DNA of 64,000 nt from CAWDDA01 sp963813345 (GTDB lineage Bacteria; Acidobacteriota; Blastocatellia; RBC074): the NCBI GenBank assembly GCA_963813345.1, contig CAWEYR010000010.1, positions 62,001 through 126,000 of the forward strand, in the 5' to 3' direction. The notes below the pieces were generated by a model. That model saw only the letters and a list, made by a program, of their open reading frames with translations, was not told the origin of the DNA and did no database searches. Shown here in pieces: positions 37,813 through 45,943 of the stretch. Each line of letters starts with the position of its first letter. Within the stretch, counting starts at the first letter, position 1. A program made the position numbers and the translations under genes.

Positions 37813-38376
37813 CTATTCATTACTGATTTCGCTGCGCAGGAAGGCGCGAGCCAGACTCCAATCGCGCTTGACCGTGGCCGGCGATATCTTCATCGCTTCC
37901 GCCGTCTCCTCAATGGTCAACCCGCCGAAATAGCGCAACTCCACGATCCGCGACTTCTGTGCGTCCATCGCTTCCAACCGCCGGAGCGCGTCATCGAGCG
38001 CGAGCAGGTTGACATCGCGGTCTTCGGCCTGCCGATCGGCTTTGCTGAGCGACAGCAGATATTCACCCCCGCCTCGTTTGGCCGCCTGCCGGCTGCGCGC
38101 GTGTTCGACCAGGATGTGTCGCATCCGCACCGCCGCGATGCCGAAGAAGTGCGCCCGGTTCTGCCAATCTACATCCTTTTCATCCACCAGCCGCAGATAG
38201 GCCTGATGAACCAGGTCGGAAGGTTGCAGGGTGTGGCCGGGTCGCTCCTGGCGCAGGTAGTACCTGGCCAAACGCCTCAGCTCGCTGTAGACCCGTGACG
38301 CCAATTCATCGAGCGCGGCCTGATCGCCGTTGCGCCACTTGACCAACAGTTTAGTAATCGTGGCCTGGGGTGTCAT
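37813..38376 (-). CDS. ECF-type sigma factor (sigma-70 family, kinase-associated)
   Basis: An intact 187-residue protein. Region 2 is visible as AHFFGIAAVRMRHILVEHAR, and region 4 as ALRRLEAMDAQKSRIVELRY and GLTIEETAEAMKISPATVKR with the DNA-recognition helix. The length and the HxxDLVHQAYLRL segment match the ECF subgroup (TIGR02999) found next to serine/threonine kinases in Acidobacteria and Planctomycetes. Those factors may be controlled by phosphorylation through the neighbouring kinase, which fits the two-base gene spacing. No zinc-finger anti-sigma is adjacent. Confidence 0.95.
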   Translation of the reverse strand: MTPQATITKLLVKWRNGDQAALDELASRVYSELRRLARYYLRQERPGHTLQPSDLVHQAYLRLVDEKDVDWQNRAHFFGIAAVRMRHILVEHARSRQAAKRGGGEYLLSLSKADRQAEDRDVNLLALDDALRRLEAMDAQKSRIVELRYFGGLTIEETAEAMKISPATVKRDWSLARAFLRSEISNE

Positions 38377-38512
38377 TGCTCATAGCTCGGCCGTCACAAG
38401 CAAATTCAAAACGACGGCGCTGGTGATTCTCGCGCTTTTCCTGCCAGCAGGATTGATCTTTGACAGCGAACAACCGTGTATTATCAGCGAGTTGGAGTGG
38501 TTCTTTGAGGTA

Positions 38513-38532
38513 CTAACCGACAAAATGCTAAG
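38513..38532 (-). promoter_or_regulatory. 20-base motif shared with the STAS promoter
   Basis: CTAACCGACAAAATGCTAAG here and CTAACCGACAAGATGCTAAG at 27220-27239 differ at one base. In the STAS case it fills the spacer between TTGAAC and TAGAAT. Here it lies about 140 bases upstream of the sigma factor and 38 before the O-methyltransferase. It may be a promoter or a transcription factor site. Confidence 0.45.
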
Positions 38533-38569
38533 ATCACAGCGCATTTGTATTTCGAAAAGGAATCATACG

Positions 38570-39241
38570 ATGAAAGACAGTGCTGACGCCATCATTCGTA
38601 GTGAACAGGCTGGTTATCTGAGCGGCCTGCTTCCACCGCGCGATTCCCTGCTCAGCGAAATGGAAGCCTATTCGGCCGAGAATCACGTTCCCAGCTCCGA
38701 TCCAGAGGTCGCGCTGTTTCTCGCGATTACGGCCCGGGCGATGAAGGCCCGGCGCGCCCTCGAGGTGGGCACTGCCATTGGTTACGGCGCGATTGTTATG
38801 GCACGCGCGATGGGTGATGACGGAAAGGTCACGACGATCGATCCGAGCGAAGAGCGAATCGCGACCGCGCGCAATTTTATTGCAAGGGCCCAGTTGACGT
38901 CACAAATCGAGATCGTCAAAGGCAAAGCGCTCGACATCATCCCAAAACTCGACCCGGGCTTCGATCTGGCCTATATCGACGCGGTCAAAGAGGAGTATAC
39001 GGATTATCTGAACGTCATCGTTCCGAAGATGAGGATCGGCGGGGTAATCGTTGCCGACAACGTCCTCTGGAAGGGTCAGGTTGCCAGCGGCAACCTCCGT
39101 TCTCCTGACCAGGAGTCGTCCACAAACGCATTGCGTGACTTCAATCAGGTCTTTACAACCCATCCGCAGCTCAATTCAATCATTCTTCCACTTGGAGATG
39201 GCCTCGCATATGGAATCAAGATCGCAGGCATTGGCAGCTGA
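38570..39241 (+). CDS. O-methyltransferase, class I SAM-dependent (CCoAOMT-like)
   Basis: ATG 38570 after AAAAGG gives 223 residues. The SAM-binding motif is ALEVGTAIGYGAIVMARA, the acidic motif II TIDPSEERIATAR, the metal-linked Asp region FDLAYIDAVKEEYTDYL, and GGVIVADNVLWKGQV as in the caffeoyl-CoA/catechol O-methyltransferase group (PF01596). These enzymes methylate a hydroxyl of an aromatic, divalent-metal-dependent. A longer in-frame extension from 38330 has no homology and runs into the sigma-factor gene. A TTGACA at 38460-38465 may be its -35 element. The 3' end overlaps the next gene by 32 bases. Confidence 0.93.
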   Translation: MKDSADAIIRSEQAGYLSGLLPPRDSLLSEMEAYSAENHVPSSDPEVALFLAITARAMKARRALEVGTAIGYGAIVMARAMGDDGKVTTIDPSEERIATARNFIARAQLTSQIEIVKGKALDIIPKLDPGFDLAYIDAVKEEYTDYLNVIVPKMRIGGVIVADNVLWKGQVASGNLRSPDQESSTNALRDFNQVFTTHPQLNSIILPLGDGLAYGIKIAGIGS

Positions 39242-40226
39242 CGCTACCGCCCCTGAGGTGTCGATCGAAGGGATACAGTCGGCGCGCGACGTGGTCTATC
39301 GTCATATCGAGCGCACGCCACTCGGAAGCTATCCCCTTCTCGACGCGGCGCTTGGGACTCGAATTCTCGTGAAGCACGAAAACCATCTGCCGACAGGCGC
39401 GTTCAAGATTCGGGGTGGGCTCAACTTTCTGCATCACTTCAGCACCGCGCGGACTCACGATGGAGTCATCACCGCCACGCGCGGTAATCACGGGCAATCG
39501 ATAGCGCTTGCAGCAAGCCTCTTCAACACTCCATCAACGGTCGTCGTTCCCTTTGGCAATAATCCGGAAAAGAATGAGGCAATGCGCGCTTACGGTGCGC
39601 GGCTCATCGAGTTCGGCCGTGACTTTGATGAAGCGCGAGAAGAAGCCGAACGCCTGGCCGCAAGCGAGAATCTGCGGAACGTACATCCGGCCAATGAGCC
39701 TGTGCTGATAAACGGGGTAGGAACTTATGCTCTCGAGATCGTCGACTGGCTGAAAGCACGGAACGAAACTCTTGATGCGATTTTTGTTCCGATCGGTCTC
39801 GGCAGCGGTATCTGCGGAGTGGCTACGGTCTTCAAAGCGCTTTCGCCTGAGACAAGAATCATCGGAGTTCAGGCGGAAGGTGCACCGAGCATATTCCTCT
39901 CGTGGCAGGCCGGTCACGCGGTTTCGACGCCCGGGGCACATACAATGGCGGATGGAATTGCAACGCGCGTGCCGGCCGAGCTGACCCTGGATATCATTCT
40001 GAAAAAAGTTGATGAAGTGATGCTGGTCAGCGAAAGCGAGATCATTCGCGCGATCAGGCTGATCTGGCGGACGACACACAACCTGGTCGAAGGTGCCGCA
40101 GCAAGCGCTGTTGCAGCCGCCGTCAAGTCGAAGGAGAAGCTCAAGGGGAAGACGGCAGGCTGCGTGCTGAGCGGCGCCAATCTCGACTCAGCTACGATCG
40201 CTACCGTGTTTTCAAGACTGGATTGA
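39210..40226 (+). CDS. Threonine dehydratase-like PLP enzyme (first copy)
   Basis: ATG 39210 (MESRSQALAAD) has GGAG about 12 bases upstream; ATG 39198 is also in frame but sits on the GGAG. The protein of 338 residues has the PLP Lys in PTGAFKIRGGLNFL, the SGNH-like loop TRGNHGQSIALAASLF, the glycine loop GLGSGICGV, and SGANLDS near the end (fold-type II PLP, PF00291). Length and the absence of an ACT domain suggest a catabolic threonine/serine dehydratase or serine racemase-like enzyme. It is overlapped by the O-methyltransferase stop, so likely co-expressed. A related second copy follows at 40384. Confidence 0.92.
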   Translation: MESRSQALAADATAPEVSIEGIQSARDVVYRHIERTPLGSYPLLDAALGTRILVKHENHLPTGAFKIRGGLNFLHHFSTARTHDGVITATRGNHGQSIALAASLFNTPSTVVVPFGNNPEKNEAMRAYGARLIEFGRDFDEAREEAERLAASENLRNVHPANEPVLINGVGTYALEIVDWLKARNETLDAIFVPIGLGSGICGVATVFKALSPETRIIGVQAEGAPSIFLSWQAGHAVSTPGAHTMADGIATRVPAELTLDIILKKVDEVMLVSESEIIRAIRLIWRTTHNLVEGAAASAVAAAVKSKEKLKGKTAGCVLSGANLDSATIATVFSRLD

Positions 40227-40234
40227 TCCCAACG

Positions 40235-40356
40235 CCTGGGAGCGCCGGCCTCCGGCCGGCCACGAGCCGCGAAGCGTGCGAGTCGTGGAGAGTCCTTGTG
40301 CTGAAGACTCGCACGCTTCGCGGCTCGTGGCCGGCCGGGAGGCCGGCGCTCCCAGG
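40235..40356. repeat. Family 4 palindromic repeat, copy 1
   Basis: Inverted pair of about 55-base arms: CCTGGGAGCGCCGGCCTCCG and GGCCGGCCACGAGCCGCGAA with GCGTGCGAGTC on the left, and the complement ending in CCGGCGCTCCCAGG on the right. Nearly identical to 41356-41474. It separates the two threonine dehydratase-like genes. Confidence 0.92.
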
Positions 40357-40383
40357 CGCGCTGCAAGGTACCTAAGTTCTATT

Positions 40384-41423
40384 ATGCTTACATTCGACGA
40401 TATTCTTGCGGCGCGCACACGCATTGAAGGAGTCGCGCATCGCACACCAGTGATCACATCGCGACAATTCAATCGCGACGCCGGGTGTCAGGTCTATCTT
40501 CAAATGCGAAAACCTTCAGCGCGCTGGCGCCTTCAAGTTTCGTGGTGCCTACAACCGGATCGCGTCGCTCAGTCCTGAGGAACGCAAGCGTGGAGTCCTT
40601 GCCTACTCTTCCGGAAATCATGCTCAGGCTGTTGCCCTCGCTTCGAGCCTCTTCGACATTCACGCGACGATTGTCATGCCAGAAGATGCTCCGCGTTTGA
40701 AGGTCGAGGCGACGCGCAGTTATGGTGCGGAGATCGTTTTTTACAACCGGTACACCGAGAACCGTGAAGAGACCGGCGAACGTCTTAGCAGGGAGCGGGG
40801 ACTCGCTCTTGTACCACCTTACGACGACTATGCCGTTATGGCTGGCCAGGGAACGGTGGCACTCGAGCTTCTTGAAGAGGTGCCGGGTCTCGAATATCTG
40901 CTGGTGCCGGCGAGTGGCTGCGGGCTTCTGGCCGGATGCGCAACTGCAGCCAGACATATGATGCCTGGTATTCCGCATTTACGGAGTCGAACCGGAAGCT
41001 GGAAATGACACCTGGCAATCGTTTCGCAAGGGTGAGCGTGTCGAGATAGCAGTTCCAAAAACGATCGCCGACGGACTGCAGACTTCAGCCCCCGGCAAAC
41101 TGACATTTCCGATAGTCAAGGAACACGTCAACGATATCCTGCTTGTCAGCGACAACGAACTCATTGAAACATTGAGTTTCATTCTGCAACGCGCAAAGGT
41201 TCTTGTTGAACCTTCAGGGGTTGCCGGCGCTGCAGCCGTCCGTCACCAGAAACTGGATTGCCGCGACGCTCGTGTTGGTGTCGTACTGTCTGGCGGAAAC
41301 GTAGATCCCGAGAAACTCTCACAATACCTGGTAGCAACGGGCATTAGTAGTGCCGCTGGGAGCGCGGCTCCGGGCCGGCCACGAGCCGCGAAGCGTGCGA
41401 GTCGTGGAGAGTCCTCGTGCTGA
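40384..41423 (+). CDS. Threonine dehydratase-like PLP enzyme (second copy, frameshifted)
   Basis: ATG 40384 starts MLTFDDILAARTRIEGVAHR. After an indel near 40500 the frame gives NLQRAGAFKFRGAYNRIASL with the PLP Lys, YSSGNHAQAVALASSL and MPEDAPRLKVEATRSYGAEI; after another near 40975 it gives GVEPEAGNDTWQSFRKGER and VLSGGNVDPEKLSQYL. The order of motifs matches IlvA/TdcB/serine racemase. The true end is probably just after LSQYLVATG, because the remaining 18 residues are translated from a family 4 repeat (AAPGRPRAAKRASRGESSC). It is only moderately similar to the first copy, so it is an old duplication or a different substrate type. Confidence 0.88.
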
Positions 41424-41492
41424 AGACTCGCACGCTTCGCGGCTCGTGGCCGGCCCGGAGGCCGGCGCTCCCAGGGGCGGTACAACGTACCC
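41356..41492. repeat. Family 4 palindromic repeat, copy 2, plus a family 2 half
   Basis: 41356-41474 repeats the 40235-40356 element with a few substitutions. It is followed directly by GGGGCGGTACAACGTACCC (41474-41492), a family 2 half site. It lies between the second threonine dehydratase-like gene and accD and supplies the former's tail. Confidence 0.9.
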
Positions 41493-41513
41493 TTTGGACT
41501 TCATGCCTTAGCT

Positions 41514-41542
41514 TTGCACTTCTCCTCGCCAAAAGATAAAAT
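41514..41542 (+). promoter_or_regulatory. Putative sigma-70 promoter of accD
   Basis: TTGCAC (41514-41519), 17-base spacer, TAAAAT (41537-41542), 32 bases before ATG 41575. It lies after the repeat island. Confidence 0.5.
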
Positions 41543-41574
41543 GGCAGTCTTTGGCTCGTGTTCCTGAAATCCCT

Positions 41575-42438
41575 ATGTCCTGGTTCAAGCGCAAGGACGA
41601 AAAGATTGTTGACATAACGCCGCCCGAAGAGCGAACGGTAAAGACTGAAGGCATTTTCGCGAAATGCGAGAATGAGCAATGCGGCGCAACAATCTATCGA
41701 AAAGACCTCCGCGCAAACCTTAGTGTCTGTCCACAGTGTGCCTATCACTTCCGGATCACTGCGCGCGAACGTCTGCAATTGCTCTTCGATAATGGAGAAT
41801 ACGAAGAGCGCGACCGGGACATCGCGCCAACCGATCCGCTCGGCTTTGTTGATCAGTCGTCTTACCTCGATCGCCTCAAGCGAAGTCAGAAGACGACAGG
41901 GCTCCTTGATGCTGTCATAATCGCTGAAGGCAAGCTTTCCGGCCGGAAGCTGGTAATCGCTGCCATGGAGTTCAACTTCATCGGTGGCAGCATGGGCTCA
42001 GTAGTAGGTGAGAAGATTACACTTGCGATCGAGTATTGCCTTGAAAAGCGGTTACCGCTGCTGATTGTGTCATGTTCCGGCGGAGCGCGGATGCAGGAAG
42101 GAGTTCTCTCGCTCATGCAAATGGCGAAGATATCCGCAGCGCTTGCGCGACTGGATGAGGCTCGTTTGCCTTATATCTCGCTTATGACGAATCCCACTAC
42201 CGGCGGAGTCACCGCCAGTTTTGCAATGCTGGGTGATCTGAACATTGCTGAACCCGGAGCGATTATCGGCTTTGCAGGCTCGCGCGTGATCGAACAGACG
42301 ATCCGGCAGAAGCTTCCCAAAGGATTTCAACGCTCTGAATTTCTGCTGGATCATGGAATGCTTGACGCTGTTGTAGACCGCCGGCAGTTGAAGGAGTTTC
42401 TTTCAAAAGCGCTTCTATTTGCCGGTCCCGACGCCTGA
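41575..42438 (+). CDS. accD: Acetyl-CoA carboxylase carboxyltransferase subunit beta
   Basis: An intact 287-residue protein. The N-terminal zinc ribbon is visible as CENEQCGATIYRKDL and CPQCAYHF. The crotonase-fold part has GLLDAVIIAEGKLSGRKL, FNFIGGSMGSVVGEKI, VSCSGGARMQEGVLSLMQMA, NPTTGGVTASFAMLGDL and AEPGAIIGFAGSRVIEQTI, all standard for AccD. Together with AccA it transfers carboxyl from biotin to acetyl-CoA, giving malonyl-CoA for fatty acid synthesis in the cytoplasm. accA is not in the window. The putative promoter is close upstream and the next gene starts two bases after the stop. Confidence 0.98.
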   Translation: MSWFKRKDEKIVDITPPEERTVKTEGIFAKCENEQCGATIYRKDLRANLSVCPQCAYHFRITARERLQLLFDNGEYEERDRDIAPTDPLGFVDQSSYLDRLKRSQKTTGLLDAVIIAEGKLSGRKLVIAAMEFNFIGGSMGSVVGEKITLAIEYCLEKRLPLLIVSCSGGARMQEGVLSLMQMAKISAALARLDEARLPYISLMTNPTTGGVTASFAMLGDLNIAEPGAIIGFAGSRVIEQTIRQKLPKGFQRSEFLLDHGMLDAVVDRRQLKEFLSKALLFAGPDA

Positions 42439-42440
42439 GC

Positions 42441-43471
42441 ATGCCTCGAATCCCTCGAATGCCTTCAATGACCACGGCTACGACGATCCTTTTCTTCGTG
42501 ATTTCTTTTATCTCGCCGGCATGCCCGAGCAGCCAATCGAAAGGATCAAGTGCTGAGACGACTCCTGCCCCGGCTGCGACTGCGGAGACAAAGTCACAGT
42601 CGCAGACGCGCACGACTCCCTTTGATGCAGATCGCGCATTTGCTCATGTCAAAGCGCAGGTCGACCTCGGTCCACGGCCAGCAGGGTCGACCACACTCGA
42701 AAAGGCGCGGGAATATATTACTGCGCGAGCTCAAGAGCTACGGTTTGCCTGTTTCTTTAGTGGAGTTTCAGGCGAAGACACCGAAGGGCAAAGTGGCAAT
42801 GAAGAACATCATTGCCGAGCTTCCGGGAAGCTCGCCGGAAGTCATCATTCTTGCCAGCCATTACGATACAAAGCCGTACAATGAGTTCACATTCGTCGGA
42901 GCGAATGATGGCGGATCGAGCACTGGAGCGCTTCTTGAGATAGCGCGCGTGCTCAAGCAACAGGGGCCGCGGAAGTTCACCTATCAGTTCGTGTTCTTTG
43001 ATGGCGAGGAAGCATTCTGCGAAGGCTGGAGCGAGTGCCTGGGTGGCAAGGACAATACCTACGGCAGCCGGCACATGGCAGATCAGCTTCGCGCTACAGG
43101 ACAGCTGAAAAAGATCAAGGCTCTTATTCTTCTCGATATGATCGGAGACAAGGTATCTGACGATACCACGCGAGCAGAGCTCTACTGGCTGGCTGGTAGA
43201 CTCGATCTGGGGAACAGCAGCAGAGCTCGGATATCAGAAGGAGTTTCCGAGCCGCACGTTTGCGGTTGGCGATGACGATCATATGCCCTTCATCCGCGCC
43301 GGCATACCGGCTGTAGATATTATCGACCTTGAGTATGGTGTAGGTCTGGAGGACAATCGTTACTGGCACACAAAAGAAGATACACTTGATAAGCTCAGCC
43401 CCCGCAGTTTGAAAATCGTGGGAGACATAGTGATCCTGAGCCTCCCCAGGATCGAGTCGCAGATCCGCTAA
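42441..43471 (+). CDS. M28 family metallopeptidase, glutaminyl-cyclase-like (frameshifted)
   Basis: ATG 42441 opens a signal sequence (TILFFVISFISPACPSSQS) with a possible lipoprotein Cys. Then FAHVKAQVDLGPRPAGS is the N-terminal helix of the M28 fold. After an indel near 42715 come VIILASHYDTKPY (zinc His and Asp), FVGANDGGSSTGALLEIARV (zinc Asp), FVFFDGEEAF (catalytic Glu pair) and ALILLDMIGDK; after one near 43190 comes DDDHMPFIRAGIPAVDIID with the last zinc His. The pattern matches bacterial glutaminyl-peptide cyclotransferases and M28 aminopeptidases. It is probably anchored at the membrane facing the periplasm. It starts two bases after accD, though the link is likely coincidental. Confidence 0.88.
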
Positions 43472-43547
43472 TCCACATCTGGCTGGAATACAATTTCGCT
43501 CGGACTGTGAGCTTTTTGTCGCGTGATCGCAGGGAAGGACGGGGTGG

Positions 43548-43790
43548 ATGAACAAGTGGGAGTACTTGACTGTTGACTGGGGCGAAATCCGTAAGATCGG
43601 TTCACGAATCACTGGAGAGGATTTCATCGACGCAAACGTCGATGCCGGGCTCAACTCTCTCGGACAGGAAGGATGGGAGCTTGTGAGCGTTTACGTCGAT
43701 GGCTATGCCGTTCATCGAAGCAACAAGGGCGAGGAGCTGCTCTCGAGCAGCCGCTACGTAAAATACACGTTCAAGCGGCCCGCAAGCTGA
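43548..43790 (+). CDS. DUF4177-like small protein
   Basis: An 80-residue protein. It opens MNKWEYLTVDWGE and has the pattern of DUF4177 (PF13783): LNSLGQEGWELVSVYVDGYA, then a strand ending VKYTFKRP. Such proteins are small, single-domain and of unknown function. It has a GGGGTGG ribosome-binding-like stretch just upstream. It is followed after ten bases by another small gene. Confidence 0.8.
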   Translation: MNKWEYLTVDWGEIRKIGSRITGEDFIDANVDAGLNSLGQEGWELVSVYVDGYAVHRSNKGEELLSSSRYVKYTFKRPAS

Positions 43791-43800
43791 ACATTCATCA

Positions 43801-44061
43801 ATGTCCTCACCACAAATTGATCGGCTGGCAGACTTCCTCTCATCGATTCTCAATGAGCGGGAAGAGTTAACTTTACTCTTATATACACCCTTTGGAATTG
43901 CGCGCGGAAAGCTCAAGCGCGGATCAATCGGTGAAGCCTTCGAGCTTCGCGATGTAACGGTCGAGCACTACTCGAATCATCTTCCCACCGGTCATTACAA
44001 AAGCCTGCTGATAACCCTGTCAGACGTCCAGGGCTGCGCCGTGCTCGAAGAGTACCTGTAA
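43801..44061 (+). CDS. Hypothetical small protein
   Basis: An intact 86-residue frame close behind the DUF4177-like gene. The sequence is beta-rich by eye: ELTLLLYTPFGIARGKLKRG, FELRDVTVEHYSNHLPTGHY and KSLLITLSDVQGCAVLEEYL. The alternation of strands with a Gly-rich turn is reminiscent of small barrel (Sm-like) folds, but I cannot support that call from sequence. No signal peptide. Confidence 0.7.
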   Translation: MSSPQIDRLADFLSSILNEREELTLLLYTPFGIARGKLKRGSIGEAFELRDVTVEHYSNHLPTGHYKSLLITLSDVQGCAVLEEYL

Positions 44062-44065
44062 GTGC

Positions 44066-44174
44066 AATTTGGAGTGCGGCGACCTGGCGCCGCTTCAGCT
44101 TGCTCCTTCGGATTACGTGCGTCGCGAAGACTCAAGCGGCGCCAGAGACGCCGCACTCCAATTGGCGCTCCCAG
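44066..44174. repeat. Family 5 palindromic repeat (GGCGCCGCTTCAGC type)
   Basis: Arms AATTTGGAGTGCGGCGACCT with GGCGCCGCTTCAGC and the complement CAAGCGGCGCCAGAGACGCC with GCACTCCAATT, followed by GGCGCTCCCAG, the end motif of families 3 and 4. It lies between convergent small genes. A second member lies at 52531-52621. Confidence 0.88.
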
Positions 44175-44177
44175 CAT

Positions 44178-44417
44178 CTACACCTTTTTGCGGGTGCCAG
44201 TGGCGTGGTCGATGACTTCCTTGATGTCCTTGAAGACTATCTTGGTGATCTTTCCTTCGGTGTTGCGAATCTTGACTGCGGGCTTGCTGAAGGGCTGAGT
44301 GCTACGCAGATTGTCGATCTTACCTCGTGCGTGCCGGCCATCAATCGCAATGACTTCGACGTCGGAACTGTCAAGCATTGACTGCAGGATCTCCATCATC
44401 GAAAAGAAGTCAGTCAC
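44178..44417 (-). CDS. Hypothetical small protein
   Basis: GTG 44417 with GAGGGG about six bases upstream gives 79 residues (VTDFFSMMEILQSMLD ...). The upstream frame continues antisense to the CPBP tail with a very Arg-rich peptide and is unlikely to be translated. The body has DVEVIAIDGRHARGKIDNLR, AVKIRNTEGKITKIVFKDIK and a basic tail. The TGA of the preceding CPBP gene lies inside its ribosome site, so the two are translationally coupled. Function unknown. Confidence 0.7.
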   Translation of the reverse strand: MTDFFSMMEILQSMLDSSDVEVIAIDGRHARGKIDNLRSTQPFSKPAVKIRNTEGKITKIVFKDIKEVIDHATGTRKKV

Positions 44418-44427
44418 GATTGGCCCC

Positions 44428-45304
44428 TCAAAATGGAATCCAAGAACCGAGAAGCGCCGCCGCTGAAGCCTCGCGCGCGCCCGGCGGCGACGCAAGAAGA
44501 ACTACGGCCTGAACGGCGTTGAATACAAAGTGCGTCGCGACACACGGCAACAATTGCCCGGTAAAAGCGCGCAAAAGCGTCAATACAAGACTCAACGAGA
44601 GAATTGCGGCAATCGCGGCGGGACTTCCCCAGTACTGAGGAACGTGAACGATGGCAAAGAGCAGGGTCACTAGTGTAACCGCAGATCTTCCACCCACTCG
44701 CGTTCTCAATCGGCGCATAAATCAGCCCACGATAAACGATCTCTTCGACAAATGGAGCAGTCGCAACTGCAAGAATCACGATGAAGATGCGCACCGAGAA
44801 CCCCAGATCGAGCAATCGTTCAAAGTCTGTCTTGCCGTGTGGCAGTACCCTCTCGAGAATGAGTGCGAACCCAAGCATCATCAACGCGAGCGCGACTGCA
44901 TGAATTGACTTGAACTGGGGGTGCCATTTCCACCCGAGTGTCTGCCAGAACGGCCTCGTTCCGCGACCCGTAACCACCCACCAGCAGAAGACCAGAGTGA
45001 TGCCGTGCGCAATGAGTGTCGCCACGAGCGTTGCCATAGCCAGCGGAGTATTCAATTCGAAGGCAGGTCGCTCGCCAGTCCAGTACCAGCCGATACCCAG
45101 ATAGAGGAATGCCGCGACCAACTGAAGCACAAAGAGAACTACAACGCTCGCAATCCAGACAAGGAAAGCCTTGCCAACGCCCCAACTTCGCTGAACGGAA
45201 GCGGAAGGAGGTGGAGTCAATTCGGAGGCGCAGCGCGGACATGAACTCGCATACGCGTGTTCCAGAGGAAAACCGCACTGATTGCATACTGCTGTTACAG
45301 ACAC
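44428..45304 (-). CDS. CPBP family membrane protease with N-terminal zinc ribbon (frameshifted)
   Basis: ATG 45304. Residues 7-27 form a zinc ribbon (CNQCGFPLEHAYASSCPRC). Then come several helices (WIASVVVLFVLQLVAAFLYL, LVATLIAHGITLVFCWWVV, FIVILAVATAPFVEEIVYRG) with the CPBP/Abi EEIVYRG motif. An indel near 44705 shifts to a frame with SAVTLVTLLFAIVHVPQYWG and ATHFVFNAVQAVVLL, giving the other catalytic His residues (FAIVHVP; HFVFN). The total is about 292 residues. Such proteases resemble Rce1 and process prenylated or membrane substrates; the target is unknown. Confidence 0.9.
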
Positions 45305-45324
45305 CGGTGGAATCTACTTTCTTT

Positions 45325-45394
45325 TGTACGTTGTACCGGCTTTAGCCGGAATCTTCGAATTTCAGGATTCCGCCTGAAGGCGGTACAACGTACC
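45325..45394. repeat. Family 2 inverted pair
   Basis: Left GTACGTTGTACCGGCTTTAG with CCGGAATC, right GATTCCGCCTGAAGGCGGTA with CAACGTACC, around a 12-base loop. The left core is CCGGC-TTTA-GCCGG, the right CCGCC-TGAA-GGCGG. The right half forms the last codons of the NUDIX gene. Confidence 0.9.
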
Positions 45395-45943
45395 TGCCAT
45401 AAGCAGCGCGATTAAGGTCTTTGAGTCTTCGATCTCGCCCTTCTTCGCAAGCTCAATTGCCTCTTCTAAGGGCAAGTAAACGACGTCGAGTGTTTCATCC
45501 TCATCCAGGTCCTGGCGGGCTTTTTCAAGACCGGTTGCCAGAAAAACATGTAGCTTCTCTTCGCAGAAGCCAGGAGTCGAATAAAACTCGGCAAGCTTCT
45601 CCATCTTGCCAGGACGCGCGCCAATCTCGGCTTCGATCTCCCGACGCGCACAGTCATCCGGGGATTCGCCCACTTCTATCCTGCCAGCGGGAATCTCGAG
45701 AACCTCACGTCCCGCCGGATGACGATACTGCCTGACGAGCGCAACTCTTCCGTCAGCAAATACCGGAAGTCCTCCGGCGCCTCCCGGATGGCGCACAACT
45801 TCGCGGACGATCTCGCGGCCGTTCTCGTCAAGGAGACGATCGTGGTCAACGTCAAAAATCAGTCCTTTGAAAATTCGGGTCGACTCAATAAGGCGTGGTG
45901 GCAAAGCTTTTTCCGACCTACCTGGGTTTGATTTCGCGGCCAT
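45362..45943 (-). CDS. NUDIX hydrolase, ADP-ribose pyrophosphatase-like
   Basis: An intact 193-residue protein. The NUDIX box is GRIEVGESPDDCARREIEAE followed by IGA. The first Glu of the usual EE pair is Ala here (REIEAEIG), so one metal ligand is missing. Upstream GGLPVFADGRVALVRQYRHP and downstream EFYSTPGFCEEKLHVFLA are typical for ADP-ribose/sugar pyrophosphatases. The last residues (GTLYRLQAES) derive from a family 2 repeat; the natural end is probably a few residues earlier. ATG 45943 overlaps the end of nrnA by 26 bases, so it is the distal gene of the nus operon. Confidence 0.9.
   Translation of the reverse strand: MAAKSNPGRSEKALPPRLIESTRIFKGLIFDVDHDRLLDENGREIVREVVRHPGGAGGLPVFADGRVALVRQYRHPAGREVLEIPAGRIEVGESPDDCARREIEAEIGARPGKMEKLAEFYSTPGFCEEKLHVFLATGLEKARQDLDEDETLDVVYLPLEEAIELAKKGEIEDSKTLIALLMAGTLYRLQAES

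Noticed and set aside
38330..38569. 80-residue N-terminal extension of the O-methyltransferase
   Set aside because: It overlaps the sigma-factor start region on the other strand, shows no homology, and a ribosome site precedes ATG 38570.
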